Assembly: GCA_037386965.1 (NCBI GenBank)
Contig: JARRLN010000020.1
Location: forward strand, 1 to 40,230
Length of the DNA stretch: 40,230 nt
DNA from: Nitrospirota bacterium
Lineage (GTDB): Bacteria; Nitrospirota; Thermodesulfovibrionia; Thermodesulfovibrionales; JdFR-86
Direction: 5' to 3'
Numbering within the stretch: position 1 is the stretch's first letter; every line of letters begins with the position of its first letter. Made by a program: the position numbers and the translations under genes. Below are positions 6,609 to 14,480 of this stretch, one piece after another. The notes under the pieces were generated by a model that worked only from the letters and a program-made list of their open reading frames with translations, did not search any database and had not been told where the DNA came from.

Positions 6609-8773
6609 CCGTCTCCCCGGAGGAGCACGTCATCGACGAACTTGCCCGGCTCCTCCACATCGAGCCCCGCTACCACGACATCTGGGGAAACCTCCGCGTC
6701 ATCTCACGAAAGAGCAAGGAATCCATCCTGAAGGCCATGGGCGTGAAGGACGCGGCCGAAAAGCTCGCGGAATTGAAGCGCCGCCCCTGGAACAGGCTGC
6801 TCGAGCCCGTGGAGGTCATCTCCGCGGACGCCCAGCCCCATACCTTCCGGCTCCATTTCCCCCTGGAGGACGGCCAGGAGGAAGGCGTGACCGTGACCCT
6901 CAGCTTCCAGGGCGAGGAGGGCGCAACGAGCCGGAGGGTCATCCGGGGGGTGGTCCCCGCGGAGGCAGCCCGCATCGACGGAAAACGCCACGTGCGCGTG
7001 GATATCCCCGACGAGGCCGTCCGCCCGATGGGATACCACAGGCTCGCGGCCCGGGTCAGGCGCGGGCAGGAGGAGATGAGCGGCAGCATGCGCCTCATCG
7101 TGGCCCCCAACACAAGCCACCCGCCGCCGGAGCGCACCTGGGGGCTCTGGGCAAGCCTGTATTCCCTCCGTTCCGAGCGCAACTGGGGATTCGGCGATTT
7201 CGGCGACCTGGCGGCCCTGGCCGAGTGGGTCGGGGCCGAGGGGGGTGCCTTCGTGGGCATAAACCCCCTGCATGCCACCCCGGATCGGGTCAGCTTCGTG
7301 GGTCCCTACGGTCCCTCGAGCAGGCTTTACATGAACCAGCTCTACCTTGACCTCGAAGAGGTCCTCAGCGGGTCTGCCGAGGGGAGGGCCTTCCTGGAAG
7401 CGCCGGAGACCCGGAGGAAAATCGAGGAGCTCAGGGCGAAGGAGCTCATCGACTACGACGGGGTCTGGGAGCTCAAGGAGCGGGCGCTGAGGACCGCCTT
7501 CGGCGCCTTCTTGGAAAACCACATCAAGAAGGGCACGCCCGAGGGGGCGGAGTTCTCGGCCTATATCGAGAGGGAGGGGGAGCCGCTGCACCTGTTCGCC
7601 CTGTTCAGGGCGCTGGACGCGGAGTTCGGAAGCCAAGGCGAGGGGCGCCTTTCGTGGCGCGCGTGGCCGGAGGGGTTCCGCTCCCCGCGCACTGCCGAGG
7701 TGCAGCGGTTTGCGGCAACCCATCCGGAAGAGATACTCCTTCACAAGTTCGTCCAGTGGCTCCTGGCCGAGAGGCTCGCCCGGGTGCGCGCCCGCATCGC
7801 CGAAGGAGGCGGCATCCTCTATGGGGACCTCGCCGTGGGCTCCTCGGAGCACGGAAGCGACGCCTGGAGCTTCTCCGACGTCTTCGCCTTCGGCATCCAC
7901 ACCGGGGCCCCTCCGGACGATTTCAACCCCCGGGGGCAGAACTGGGTCTTCCCGCCCCTCTGCCCAGAGGCCCTCCGGGAAAGCGGCTACGAGGTCTTCA
8001 TCCAGACGGTGCGGAAGAACCTGGCCCGGGTGGATGCCATCCGGATAGACCACGCCCTGTCGCTTTTCAGGCTTTTCTGGATACCGGAGGGCGCCTCCCC
8101 CCCGGAGGGCGCCTACGTGCGCTATCCCCACGAGGACCTCCTGCGCATCGTCTGCCTGGAGAGCGTGCGCAGCCGCACCGTCGTCGTCGCCGAGGACCTA
8201 GGCACCGTGCCCGCCGGGGTGCGCGAGACGCTGCGCCGTTTCGGGATGCTGGGGTACCGTCTGTTTTACTTCGAGCGCGACTGGGAAAGCGGCGAGTTTC
8301 TCCCGCCCGGGGCTTACCCCGACATGGCCCTCACCGCGGTCACCACGCACGACCTGCCCACCCTGCGGGGGTTCTGGAGCGGCCATGACATCGAGGTCAA
8401 AAGGGCCCTGGGGGTCTACGCGGACGAGGAGGCGTACGGCCGGGCCCTCACGGAGAGGGAACGCCAGAAGACCCTGGTGCTGGAGGCCCTGAAAAAGCAC
8501 CTCTCCCCGGAACTCCGCCTCGACTCCCTCTCCCTGCCGGCCATGACGGAGGAGCTGTTCCTGGAAATCCACAGGTACCTGGCGCGCACCCCCTCGAAGA
8601 TGATGGCGGTAAGCCTGGACGACCTCATGTTCGCCGCCGACCAGCAGAACATGCCCGGCACCCACGACCCCTCGAACTGGAGGCACAAGAGCCCCGAGCT
8701 CATCTCCACGCTTCCCGCCAGCGAACGCGCGCGGGCCCTTGCGCGGATAATGAGGGAGGAAGGCCGGGCCTGA
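6605..8773 (+). CDS. malQ: 4-alpha-glucanotransferase (amylomaltase)
   Basis: 722 aa, the long MalQ form of glycoside hydrolase family 77, which transfers alpha-1,4-glucan segments between maltodextrins. An N-terminal extension of about 170 residues (beta-rich, from HTFRLHFPLEDG onward) precedes the barrel. Barrel motifs are GINPLHATPDR, the nucleophile region RIDHALSLFRLFW (Asp482), the acid/base VVAEDLGTVP (Glu530) and TTHDLPTLRGFW (Asp583). The C-terminus includes NMPGTHDPSNWRHK. The ATG at 6605 overlaps the glgC stop as ATGA; a longer upstream reading frame merely runs through glgC. The pairing with glgC points to glycogen metabolism. Confidence 0.96.
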   Translation: MTVSPEEHVIDELARLLHIEPRYHDIWGNLRVISRKSKESILKAMGVKDAAEKLAELKRRPWNRLLEPVEVISADAQPHTFRLHFPLEDGQEEGVTVTLSFQGEEGATSRRVIRGVVPAEAARIDGKRHVRVDIPDEAVRPMGYHRLAARVRRGQEEMSGSMRLIVAPNTSHPPPERTWGLWASLYSLRSERNWGFGDFGDLAALAEWVGAEGGAFVGINPLHATPDRVSFVGPYGPSSRLYMNQLYLDLEEVLSGSAEGRAFLEAPETRRKIEELRAKELIDYDGVWELKERALRTAFGAFLENHIKKGTPEGAEFSAYIEREGEPLHLFALFRALDAEFGSQGEGRLSWRAWPEGFRSPRTAEVQRFAATHPEEILLHKFVQWLLAERLARVRARIAEGGGILYGDLAVGSSEHGSDAWSFSDVFAFGIHTGAPPDDFNPRGQNWVFPPLCPEALRESGYEVFIQTVRKNLARVDAIRIDHALSLFRLFWIPEGASPPEGAYVRYPHEDLLRIVCLESVRSRTVVVAEDLGTVPAGVRETLRRFGMLGYRLFYFERDWESGEFLPPGAYPDMALTAVTTHDLPTLRGFWSGHDIEVKRALGVYADEEAYGRALTERERQKTLVLEALKKHLSPELRLDSLSLPAMTEELFLEIHRYLARTPSKMMAVSLDDLMFAADQQNMPGTHDPSNWRHKSPELISTLPASERARALARIMREEGRA

Positions 8774-8794
8774 GAGGGAGCCGGGCGGATGTCC

Positions 8795-9430
8795 TTACGG
8801 GCCGGCTTTCTCCACGGAGGCCAGCAGGTAGTCCTTGAACTTCTCCGGAAAGAGCCACCGCACGCCGAGCTTATCGGCCCACTTCAGGGCCCCCTGGTCC
8901 GCCGTCACCAGCAGGGCGTCCAGTTCCTTGGCCAGGAGGATGAGGTCGACGTCCTCCCGGCTGTCGATGATGCCCTCCCTCAGGGCCTCCCGGTACTTTC
9001 GCCTGAGGTCCTGGATGGCCTCGTCCGGGCCCGACACGCCCATGCTCCGGACGGCCTTTTCGGCTATCCTCAGCCCCTTGTTCACCCTGCCCCTGATGTC
9101 CTCGATGAGCTCGTAGAGGAAGACCGCGGGGGTGGTCATCTCGTAGCGGCTCGGCGGCTTCTGGCGTAGATGGACCAGGAGCTCCGGGGGGAGCCGGTCC
9201 CGCTGAACAAAGTTCATCAGCTCCTCGAAGACCGAGGGCGGCATGTAGAAACGAAGATGCGGAGCACGGGAGGCCAGGGAGAGAAAGTTCTCGAGGGCTT
9301 CGGTGGGCGTGGCCCCCAGGACGCCCCGCACGTCGGGGTTGACAAAGAGGCTTGTGTCAAGGACGATGCGCTCCGTCCCCTCGGACGCGCCCTTCTCCCT
9401 GCCCGTCCCCCGTCCCTCCCGACTGGACAT
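8795..9430 (-). CDS. PIN-domain RNA ligase partner protein
   Basis: 211 aa. The sequence resembles the RNA-ligase-partner family of PIN-like proteins, known mainly from archaea and some thermophilic or deep-branching bacteria. The core begins ERIVLDTSLFVNPDVRG, with the first PIN acidic residue. It continues with FYMPPSVFEELMNF, then SREDVDLILLAKELDALLVTADQGALKWADKLG, which carries the later Asp residues of a metal-binding PIN site. PIN folds are often ribonucleases; the activity here is not established. Start at ATG 9430, 11 bp after the lapA-lapB gene. It is the last gene of a six-gene minus-strand operon. The eponymous RNA ligase is not in the window. Confidence 0.82.
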   Translation of the reverse strand: MSSREGRGTGREKGASEGTERIVLDTSLFVNPDVRGVLGATPTEALENFLSLASRAPHLRFYMPPSVFEELMNFVQRDRLPPELLVHLRQKPPSRYEMTTPAVFLYELIEDIRGRVNKGLRIAEKAVRSMGVSGPDEAIQDLRRKYREALREGIIDSREDVDLILLAKELDALLVTADQGALKWADKLGVRWLFPEKFKDYLLASVEKAGP

Positions 9431-9441
9431 CCCGGAGCCCA

Positions 9442-10752
9442 CTACACCCGGCAGGCACCCTGGAGCTCGAAACGATAGGAGTTCCAGCTCCCGCACTCCG
9501 GGCACCGGCCCGACCACTGCCTGTCCTCGTGGCCGCAGACGCTGCAGCAGTACGGAAGACGCATGCTCCCGCCCAGCTCGATGGTTTTTCTGAACTGCTC
9601 CACGGCCTTGCCGCACTCGTCCCTCCTGAGGTGCAGCTCCCCCAGGAGCTTGTGCAGGTCGGGCCAGGTCTCCGCGGTGTCCAGGGAGGCCAGGACGTCG
9701 AAGGCGTCCTCTATCATCTCCAGGCGGAAGTACAGCTTGCCCAGGAAAAACTTCAGCGCCTCGTCGCGGGGGCGGGCAGAGAGGGCCTTCCGGTAAATGC
9801 GGATGAGGCGGGAGGGCTCCTCCAGGGAGATGAGAAGGTCCTCCAGGCGCGCCAGGATTATCTGGGACGAGGTGGACTCGTAGGCCCTCTCCAGGTAGCT
9901 CACCGCCTCTTCGGTGTCCCCCCCGGCCAGCATGGTCTCGGCCACTCCGAGGTGAGCGGGGGTGAACTTCTCGTCCTCCCGCACCAGGGTCTTGAAGGCC
10001 TTCAGAGCCTTCTCCAGGTCGCCCTTCTCCAGGCTGTCCCGGGCCAGTTCGTAGCGGAAGCCCTTGAGGTTGGCCTCCTCGCGCTCCTTGTCGCGCTCCT
10101 CCCGGAGCAGCCTGAGTATGGCCTTTTGCACCTCGATGAGCTCGTCCCATCGCCCTTCGCGCTCCAGGATGGAGCGCTTCATGTGCAGGGCGCTCAGGTT
10201 GTCGGGGTCCAGGTCCAGGATGTTCTCGACGTAGCCCAGGGCCTCGTCCCAGCCCTGCATCTTCTCCATGATGCGCGCCAGGGAGAACAGGGCCTCCAGG
10301 TGCTCGGGGGAGGAGGCGTGCGCCCGCTTGTAATGGCCGTAGGCCTCCTCGTCCCGCCCCTTGTTGGCCTCGATGTCCCCCAGCCGGAGATGGGCGTCGG
10401 TGTGCCCGGGTTCCTTCTTCAGTATGGCGCTCAGGGCGGCCCGGGCCTCGGCCTCGTCCTCGGCCAGGATGGCGTTGAGGGCCTGGGTGTAGAGGCTGTG
10501 GATCTTCTCTTCGTTCTTCTGCTTCTTCTGGTACTGGTAGGTGAACAGGAAGCGGCGGGTGTCGCGGATGGCAAACAGAAGGAGCATGCAGGCCGCGCCG
10601 AAGACGCTTGAGAAAAGAATGACGCCTATCTTGGGAATCTCGTAGCTCTGGTCGAAGGGCACGAATATGGCGGTGGGGTCGTTGTTGTAGACGGCGAACA
10701 GGGCGAGCACGCCCAGCATGAGAATCACGATGAGGACGGTCACCTTGCCCAT
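9442..10752 (-). CDS. LapA-LapB fusion, LPS assembly TPR protein
   Basis: 436 aa. Residues 4-23 and 44-63 are membrane helices linked by YNNDPTAIFVPF, the layout of the LapA domain (DUF1049). From about residue 85 the protein is a chain of TPR helices (such as GHTDAHLRLGDIEANKG and PEHLEALFSLARIMEK). The C-terminus is a rubredoxin-like zinc ribbon with Cys403/406 (CSVCG) and Cys417/420 (CPECG). TPR plus this ribbon is LapB (YciM), which with FtsH controls LpxC and LPS synthesis in E. coli, where LapA and LapB are separate genes. Here both are one polypeptide. ATG overlaps the rlmH stop (ATGA). Confidence 0.88.
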   Translation of the reverse strand: MGKVTVLIVILMLGVLALFAVYNNDPTAIFVPFDQSYEIPKIGVILFSSVFGAACMLLLFAIRDTRRFLFTYQYQKKQKNEEKIHSLYTQALNAILAEDEAEARAALSAILKKEPGHTDAHLRLGDIEANKGRDEEAYGHYKRAHASSPEHLEALFSLARIMEKMQGWDEALGYVENILDLDPDNLSALHMKRSILEREGRWDELIEVQKAILRLLREERDKEREEANLKGFRYELARDSLEKGDLEKALKAFKTLVREDEKFTPAHLGVAETMLAGGDTEEAVSYLERAYESTSSQIILARLEDLLISLEEPSRLIRIYRKALSARPRDEALKFFLGKLYFRLEMIEDAFDVLASLDTAETWPDLHKLLGELHLRRDECGKAVEQFRKTIELGGSMRLPYCCSVCGHEDRQWSGRCPECGSWNSYRFELQGACRV

Positions 10753-11192
10753 CAGTGATGGTACCCCGTGCCGGCCTTGATCGTCACGGCCCTGTAAAGC
10801 TGCTCCAGGAGCAGAAGACGGGCCATCTCGTGCGTCAGGGTCATGCGGGAGAGCGCCAGGGTCGCGGCGGCCCGCCGACGCACGTCCTCGGAGACGCCGT
10901 GCGGGCCGCCCACCACGAAATCCACCCGGGGGCGGTCCCCGAGAAACCCCGCCAACTCCTCCGAGGTCATCTCGCGTCCCCGCTCATCCAGAAGCACATA
11001 AGTCTCGGCCTGCTTCACTATCCTCTCGCCTTCCCGCCGGAGCACCCTCACCGGGTCCTTGCCCCCCTTCTCCTCCTTGATTTCCACGACCCGGACATCC
11101 GCGTGAGGTTGAAGCAGCGCAAGATACTTGCCGATGCCCTCAGCCAGAAAGGCTTCTTTTGTCTTCCCTACCCAGAGTATCCGGACCTTCAT
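10752..11192 (-). CDS. rlmH: 23S rRNA (pseudouridine1915-N3)-methyltransferase RlmH
   Basis: 146 aa, close to the family's usual size of about 155. RlmH is a SPOUT-fold, SAM-dependent methyltransferase that modifies pseudouridine 1915 of 23S rRNA in the assembled 70S ribosome. Motifs are MKVRILWVGKTKE at the N-terminus, YVLLDERGREMTSEELA, the SAM-binding knot FVVGGPHGVSEDV, and LSRMTLTHEMARLLLLEQLYRA. The C-terminal GYHH resembles the usual PYHH/K end. The start lies inside the end of rsfS (53-bp overlap) and the stop overlaps the lapA-lapB start. The rsfS-rlmH neighbourhood is widely conserved. Confidence 0.97.
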   Translation of the reverse strand: MKVRILWVGKTKEAFLAEGIGKYLALLQPHADVRVVEIKEEKGGKDPVRVLRREGERIVKQAETYVLLDERGREMTSEELAGFLGDRPRVDFVVGGPHGVSEDVRRRAAATLALSRMTLTHEMARLLLLEQLYRAVTIKAGTGYHH

Positions 11193-11535
11193 CCACAGGG
11201 ACTCTCGGGGCGTCCAGCCAGAGCTTCTCCAGCTCGTAGAACTCCCGCGTCTCCTTCTCGAAGACGTGCGCGATGACGTCCCCGTAGTCCATCAGCACCC
11301 AGTGCGCGTGCGAGCGCCCTTCCACGCCCAGGGGCCGCTTCCTCCGCCTGGCGAGGCCTCGCTCGATGTTCTCCACGATGGCCTCCACCTGCTGCGTGCT
11401 GGCCCCCGAGCAGACGACGAAATAGTCCGCGTACATGACCAGGGAGCCGACGTCCAGCACGATGACGTCAGCGGCTTTCTTGTCGAGGGCTAATCTGGCG
11501 ATCTCGAGAGCCTTGTCTCTGCTTGTCAGCGGCAA
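11140..11535 (-). CDS. rsfS: Ribosome silencing factor RsfS
   Basis: 131 aa from a TTG start. RsfS binds protein uL14 and blocks joining of ribosomal subunits when nutrients are short. Conserved blocks are KALEIARLALDKKAADVIVL, YADYFVVCSGASTQQVEAI, GRSHAHWVLMDYGDVIAHVF and FYELEKLWLDAP. The TTG at 11535 is preferred because AAAAGGA lies 5 bases before it and the protein then begins PLTSRDKALEIA, matching family N-termini. A GTG at 11574 would add 13 residues but has no ribosome binding site. It overlaps rlmH by 53 bp and follows nadD, a classical nadD-rsfS-rlmH order. Confidence 0.93.
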   Translation of the reverse strand: MPLTSRDKALEIARLALDKKAADVIVLDVGSLVMYADYFVVCSGASTQQVEAIVENIERGLARRRKRPLGVEGRSHAHWVLMDYGDVIAHVFEKETREFYELEKLWLDAPRVPVDEGPDTLGREDKRSLSG

Positions 11536-11581
11536 CCCCGTCCTTTTCGAGCCCGTCCCGTATGCGCCGTGCACGCCGCCA

Positions 11582-12238
11582 TCAGCCGGCGTAAAGTCCA
11601 GTTGACATTATAAAGAATTCGACATCCCGAGGCAATAAATATTTGATGCTCCGGCCCGCACGGACGGCCTCGCGGATATCCGTCGAAGAGATGTCCAGGA
11701 GGCTCACCCTGAGGAGGTGGGCGGTGCGCCCCCCGGTAAGCCTGCCCTTTCCCGAGACGGCCTCTCCCCGGTCCAGGGCCTCCAGGGCGCCCGCGGCGAT
11801 GTCCAGAAAAGGGCTTTCCGCAAGCTCTCCGAAGCGGCGGGGCGGCCTCCCGATGACCACGAAGTCCATGGCGCCCACAAGCTCCTCCGGCTCCTTCCAC
11901 TCAGGAAGGTCCAGGAAGGCGTCCAGGCCCAGGATGAAGAGGATGTCGGCCCCGGGATAAAGCCGCCCGAGCTCGCGCGCCGTCTCTACGGTGTAGGAGG
12001 TCCGTGGGGTGCGCACCTCGATGTCCGAGACGTCAAAGGCCCCGTTGGGGGCCGTGGCGATGAGGGTCATCCTGTAGCGCGCTTCGGCCTCGGCCAGGTC
12101 GGCGGACTTCAGGGGGGGATTGCCCGCCGGGATGAAGAGGACCTTCTCCATGTCGAGCCTCTCGCGGACCTCCTCGGCGGCCCTCAGGTGCCCGAAATGG
12201 ATGGGATTGAAGGTGCCCCCCAGGACCCCGAGCCTCAT
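11582..12238 (-). CDS. nadD: Nicotinate-nucleotide adenylyltransferase
   Basis: 218 aa. NadD adenylates nicotinate mononucleotide to deamido-NAD in NAD biosynthesis. The N-terminal nucleotidyl-transferase signature GVLGGTFNPIHFGHL (with the xHxGH motif) and the C-terminal SSTDIREAVRAG (the ISSTxxR ATP-binding motif) are both present. IPAGNPPLK and FILGLDAFLDLPEW lie between them. ATG at 12238 overlaps the stop of the upstream 93-aa gene (ATGA). It is the second gene of the minus-strand operon that continues with rsfS, rlmH and lapA-lapB. Confidence 0.97.
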   Translation of the reverse strand: MRLGVLGGTFNPIHFGHLRAAEEVRERLDMEKVLFIPAGNPPLKSADLAEAEARYRMTLIATAPNGAFDVSDIEVRTPRTSYTVETARELGRLYPGADILFILGLDAFLDLPEWKEPEELVGAMDFVVIGRPPRRFGELAESPFLDIAAGALEALDRGEAVSGKGRLTGGRTAHLLRVSLLDISSTDIREAVRAGRSIKYLLPRDVEFFIMSTGLYAG

Positions 12239-12516
12239 AGGCCCATTTTCTTGAGGGCGTCCTTGGCGGTCTGCCCGGTGGGGCTCACCTCCTCCGGCAG
12301 GTACAGCATCACCCCGCCCCGCACGGGCCGGATGACCACCTTTCCTTCCTTGGCCAAGGCGTTTGTGACCTTGACGGGGTCCTCGCCGTCGTAGTAGTCC
12401 TTGAACGCCTCGTTAAACCCGGAATAGACCGTATGGATGCCCTTGTATCCTTCCTTCCTCAGATTGACGATGGCCCTTCTGACGAACTCCTCGTACGAAA
12501 CCTTCTCTTCCGACAT
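12235..12516 (-). CDS. Conserved-looking 93-aa protein, unknown function
   Basis: 93 aa, soluble, starting behind a strong ribosome binding site (AAAGGAG, 8 bases before ATG). The N-terminal half is predicted helical (SYEEFVRRAIVNLRKEGYKG). The C-terminal half (VKVTNALAKEGKVVIRPVRG then GVMLYLPEE) looks like a recognition helix followed by a beta wing, reminiscent of small winged-helix proteins. No family can be assigned with certainty. It heads the nadD-rsfS-rlmH operon and its stop overlaps the nadD start, so it is coexpressed with it. A regulatory or nucleic-acid-binding role is only a guess. Confidence 0.75.
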   Translation of the reverse strand: MSEEKVSYEEFVRRAIVNLRKEGYKGIHTVYSGFNEAFKDYYDGEDPVKVTNALAKEGKVVIRPVRGGVMLYLPEEVSPTGQTAKDALKKMGL

Positions 12517-12581
12517 ACCCCTCTCTCCTTTCAGGATTTGACGGAGCGTCCTCCCCGGTTTTCTCCCCTTTAACTCCCCTT

Positions 12582-12610
12582 AATATATGGATATAGGCAT
12601 AAGAGTACAA
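12582..12610 (-). promoter_or_regulatory. Putative promoter of the nadD operon
   Basis: On the minus strand TTGTAC (12610-12605), a 17-bp spacer and TATATT (12587-12582) lie in an AT-rich patch that contrasts with its surroundings. The -35 is weak (TTG only) and other hexamer pairs in the patch are possible. Confidence 0.35.
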
Positions 12611-12657
12611 TATAGGGAGTATTTTTTCAACAGATTCCCGGGAATTCCAGAACAGCG

Positions 12658-13485
12658 TCAGAGCACGTACAGGAAGCTGTCCCCCGAGGGGCAGGCCAGC
12701 CGGAAGCGGACCGCCTTGGCCCCGCGCAGGACCGAGTAGCCCCCGTCGCGCCAGGCGACCTCCTTGGGCTGGGAGGCCCGCACCTTTGCGCCCTCCTCGG
12801 AAAGCCGCGAGGCCAGCTTCCTGCTGGCCTGGGCACAGAACTGCCGCACGGCCTCCAGGAGGGCCGGAAGTTCGCGGGAGCCGCGCACCAGAAGCAGGGC
12901 CACGTCCACCGGGACGGAAATGACGTAGAGGAGGTTCACGTCGCCGTTAAAGCGCACGGAAAAGACACCGAAATTCTTCTCCGGCTCCTCTTGGGTCACC
13001 TCGGCCTCGTCCGGTTTCACGCTGGTGACGGCCGAGCGTCTGAGGGACGCCGCGGTCACCTCCAGGGCATCCCGTACGGCGGCGGGGTTGCTGAGCCCCC
13101 GGGGCAGGACAAGGTCGCCCTGGCCGCTACACTGCGCCTCGAACAGGAGGAGCTCCTCCCTCAGACGGCCCCTGCTCAGAAAACCCTTCCGGACCAGGGC
13201 CTCCCCCAGGGAGAGGTGTTCGGATTTCTGGTGGCTGAGGACGCCGCCCACCTCCACGGGGCTGAGGATGCCCAGCTTCACGGCTATCTCCCCTATCATC
13301 ATGTCCGTCCGCCTCTGCTCCCGGAGAAGCGATTCGAGCTCCCGGGCGCCCAGCATGCCCTTGCTCCGGGCGACCTCGCCGAACCTCAGGTTTCCCGCTT
13401 CCTGGTGCCGCACGGCCTCCTGAAGCTGCTCGCTGCCGATAACGCCGCGGTCCAGAAGGAACTGACCGAAAAACTTTACCGCCAT
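12658..13485 (-). CDS. Four MshEN-like repeats plus CheX-like domain
   Basis: 275 aa, no signal peptide. Residues 5-114 are four tandem repeats of the form GxxLxxxGxLxxxxLxxxLxxQ. Their leading glycines are at exactly 7, 36, 65 and 94 (29-residue period), with Gln closing repeats 1-3. This matches the 24+5 architecture of MshEN c-di-GMP-binding motifs. Residues about 140-275 resemble the CheX/CheC phosphatase fold (FGVFSVRFNGDVNLLYVISV, then LLEAVRQFCAQASRKLASRL). The Glu...Asn catalytic pair of true CheX is not conserved, so phosphatase activity is doubtful. It shares its repeat module with the J-domain protein at 506-1189. The ribosome binding site (GGGAGG) is rather distant from the ATG. 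Confidence 0.72.
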   Translation of the reverse strand: MAVKFFGQFLLDRGVIGSEQLQEAVRHQEAGNLRFGEVARSKGMLGARELESLLREQRRTDMMIGEIAVKLGILSPVEVGGVLSHQKSEHLSLGEALVRKGFLSRGRLREELLLFEAQCSGQGDLVLPRGLSNPAAVRDALEVTAASLRRSAVTSVKPDEAEVTQEEPEKNFGVFSVRFNGDVNLLYVISVPVDVALLLVRGSRELPALLEAVRQFCAQASRKLASRLSEEGAKVRASQPKEVAWRDGGYSVLRGAKAVRFRLACPSGDSFLYVL

Positions 13486-13547
13486 GGGCCGTTCCGCCTC
13501 CCGTCGAAGGAATGAGTTTGCTCAGGGCCGCCCGTGTCCGCCTTGTT

Positions 13548-13571
13548 CCACCACCCGGCGCACGGTGGTGG
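13548..13571 (-). terminator. Perfect 8-bp hairpin after the methyltransferase gene
   Basis: CCACCACC (13548-13555) pairs perfectly with GGTGGTGG (13564-13571) around an 8-nt loop, 15 bp past the methyltransferase stop. No U-tract follows on the minus strand, so it may be a transcript-end or stability structure rather than a classical terminator. Confidence 0.35.
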
Positions 13572-13585
13572 ACCGGGCGTCCGCC

Positions 13586-14185
13586 CTAGGGCGCGCCGCG
13601 CTTCTGGGCCACGCCGAAGGCCAGCCATCCGTCCACGGTCCTCAAGCCGGTCACTTCGGCTCCGTCCGCGCCCAGCTCCTCCCGCAGCTCCTGCACCGTG
13701 AACCTTCCCCCTTCGGGGTGCCGGGTGAGCTTCCGCATGAGGAAGCTGGCCAGCAGCGGCCGGAGAATCTCCTCGAAAAACAACTCGCCTCCGGGCTTGA
13801 GGATGCGCATCACTTCCCGCACCGCCTTTCTCCAGTCCTCCATGTGGTGGAGCACGCCGAAGGAGAAGACGGCGTCGTAGGCCTCGTCGGGCTCATCGAG
13901 CTGCATGGCGTCGGCCACCTTGAACTCAACCCTCCCCTCGTGCCCGGGCTTGAGCTGTCTTCGGGCCCGCTCGACCTCGGACGGGTCGGCATCGGTGGCA
14001 ACGACCTTTTCCGCCCCGAAACTCTCCACGATGATGCGCGCCCCAATCCCTCTTCCGCAGCCTATCTCGAAGCACCGGGGGTAGGACTGCCGGCGGGCCA
14101 TTTTCCTCAGGAGCGGGGCCTGCATGTGCTCCTGGCTCCAGGCCCGCATGGGACTGCCGGTGATGAGCCTCTCTATGCGGTTCAC
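13586..14185 (-). CDS. Class I SAM-dependent methyltransferase
   Basis: 199 aa. Rossmann-type methyltransferase with motif I FEIGCGRGIGARI, the acidic motif II VVATDADPSEVE, VADAMQLDEP (motif III), FSFGVLHHMEDW (motif IV) and ILKPGGELFFEE. The N-terminal NRIERLITGSPM fits proteins of this subgroup and supports the GTG start at 14185, although no ribosome binding site is visible. An in-frame TGA lies two codons upstream. The substrate is unknown; the arrangement is that of ubiquinone/menaquinone- or lipid-type small-molecule methyltransferases. It probably shares a transcript with the MshEN-repeat gene 100 bp downstream. Confidence 0.88.
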   Translation of the reverse strand: MNRIERLITGSPMRAWSQEHMQAPLLRKMARRQSYPRCFEIGCGRGIGARIIVESFGAEKVVATDADPSEVERARRQLKPGHEGRVEFKVADAMQLDEPDEAYDAVFSFGVLHHMEDWRKAVREVMRILKPGGELFFEEILRPLLASFLMRKLTRHPEGGRFTVQELREELGADGAEVTGLRTVDGWLAFGVAQKRGAP

Positions 14186-14297
14186 GCGTCAGGCAGTGGA
14201 CGACGAGGACGACGAGTGCGACGGCGACCAGAACGGCGCAAGAGACTCCGGCGACTCTCAGGACCTTCAGGGTAATCTCGGCCCGCCTCTCGTCCAT
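14186..14297 (-). other. Possible N-terminal membrane-anchor ORF, unresolved
   Basis: An ATG at 14297, preceded by GAGGG, begins MDERRAEITLKVLRVAG and runs into a strongly hydrophobic stretch (about 18 residues of Val/Ala/Leu). It then enters the methyltransferase gene in the wrong frame without stopping until 13926. Either it is spurious, or a frameshift separates a membrane anchor from the methyltransferase or from its own stop. Confidence 0.25.
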
Positions 14298-14374
14298 AGA
14301 CCCTCACTGAGGATGCTAGCAGAAATGGGGGGCCGGCGGAAGCGAAAAAAATTCCTTTTTGGTGATTCTAAATG

Positions 14375-14403
14375 TTGGCGGAAGCAACTTTGTAGTGTAC
14401 ATT
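14375..14403 (+). promoter_or_regulatory. Putative promoter of the lipoprotein operon
   Basis: TTGGCG (14375-14380), a 17-bp spacer and TACATT (14398-14403) in an AT-rich intergenic patch (about 14341-14420) before the lipoprotein gene. Each hexamer matches four of six consensus positions. Confidence 0.35.
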
Positions 14404-14480
14404 AAGTCCGTTTTGGAACGAAAGTGCTTGTTTTTGTGAGGAAGACGGAGAAAACAGGGCACATGGCCCAGGAGGTGCAG

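Noticed and set aside
12640-12651. Palindrome ATTCCCGGGAAT near the nadD operon promoter
   Set aside because: A 12-bp self-complementary site with no loop, no second copy and no clear position relative to the promoter; a chance match is likely.
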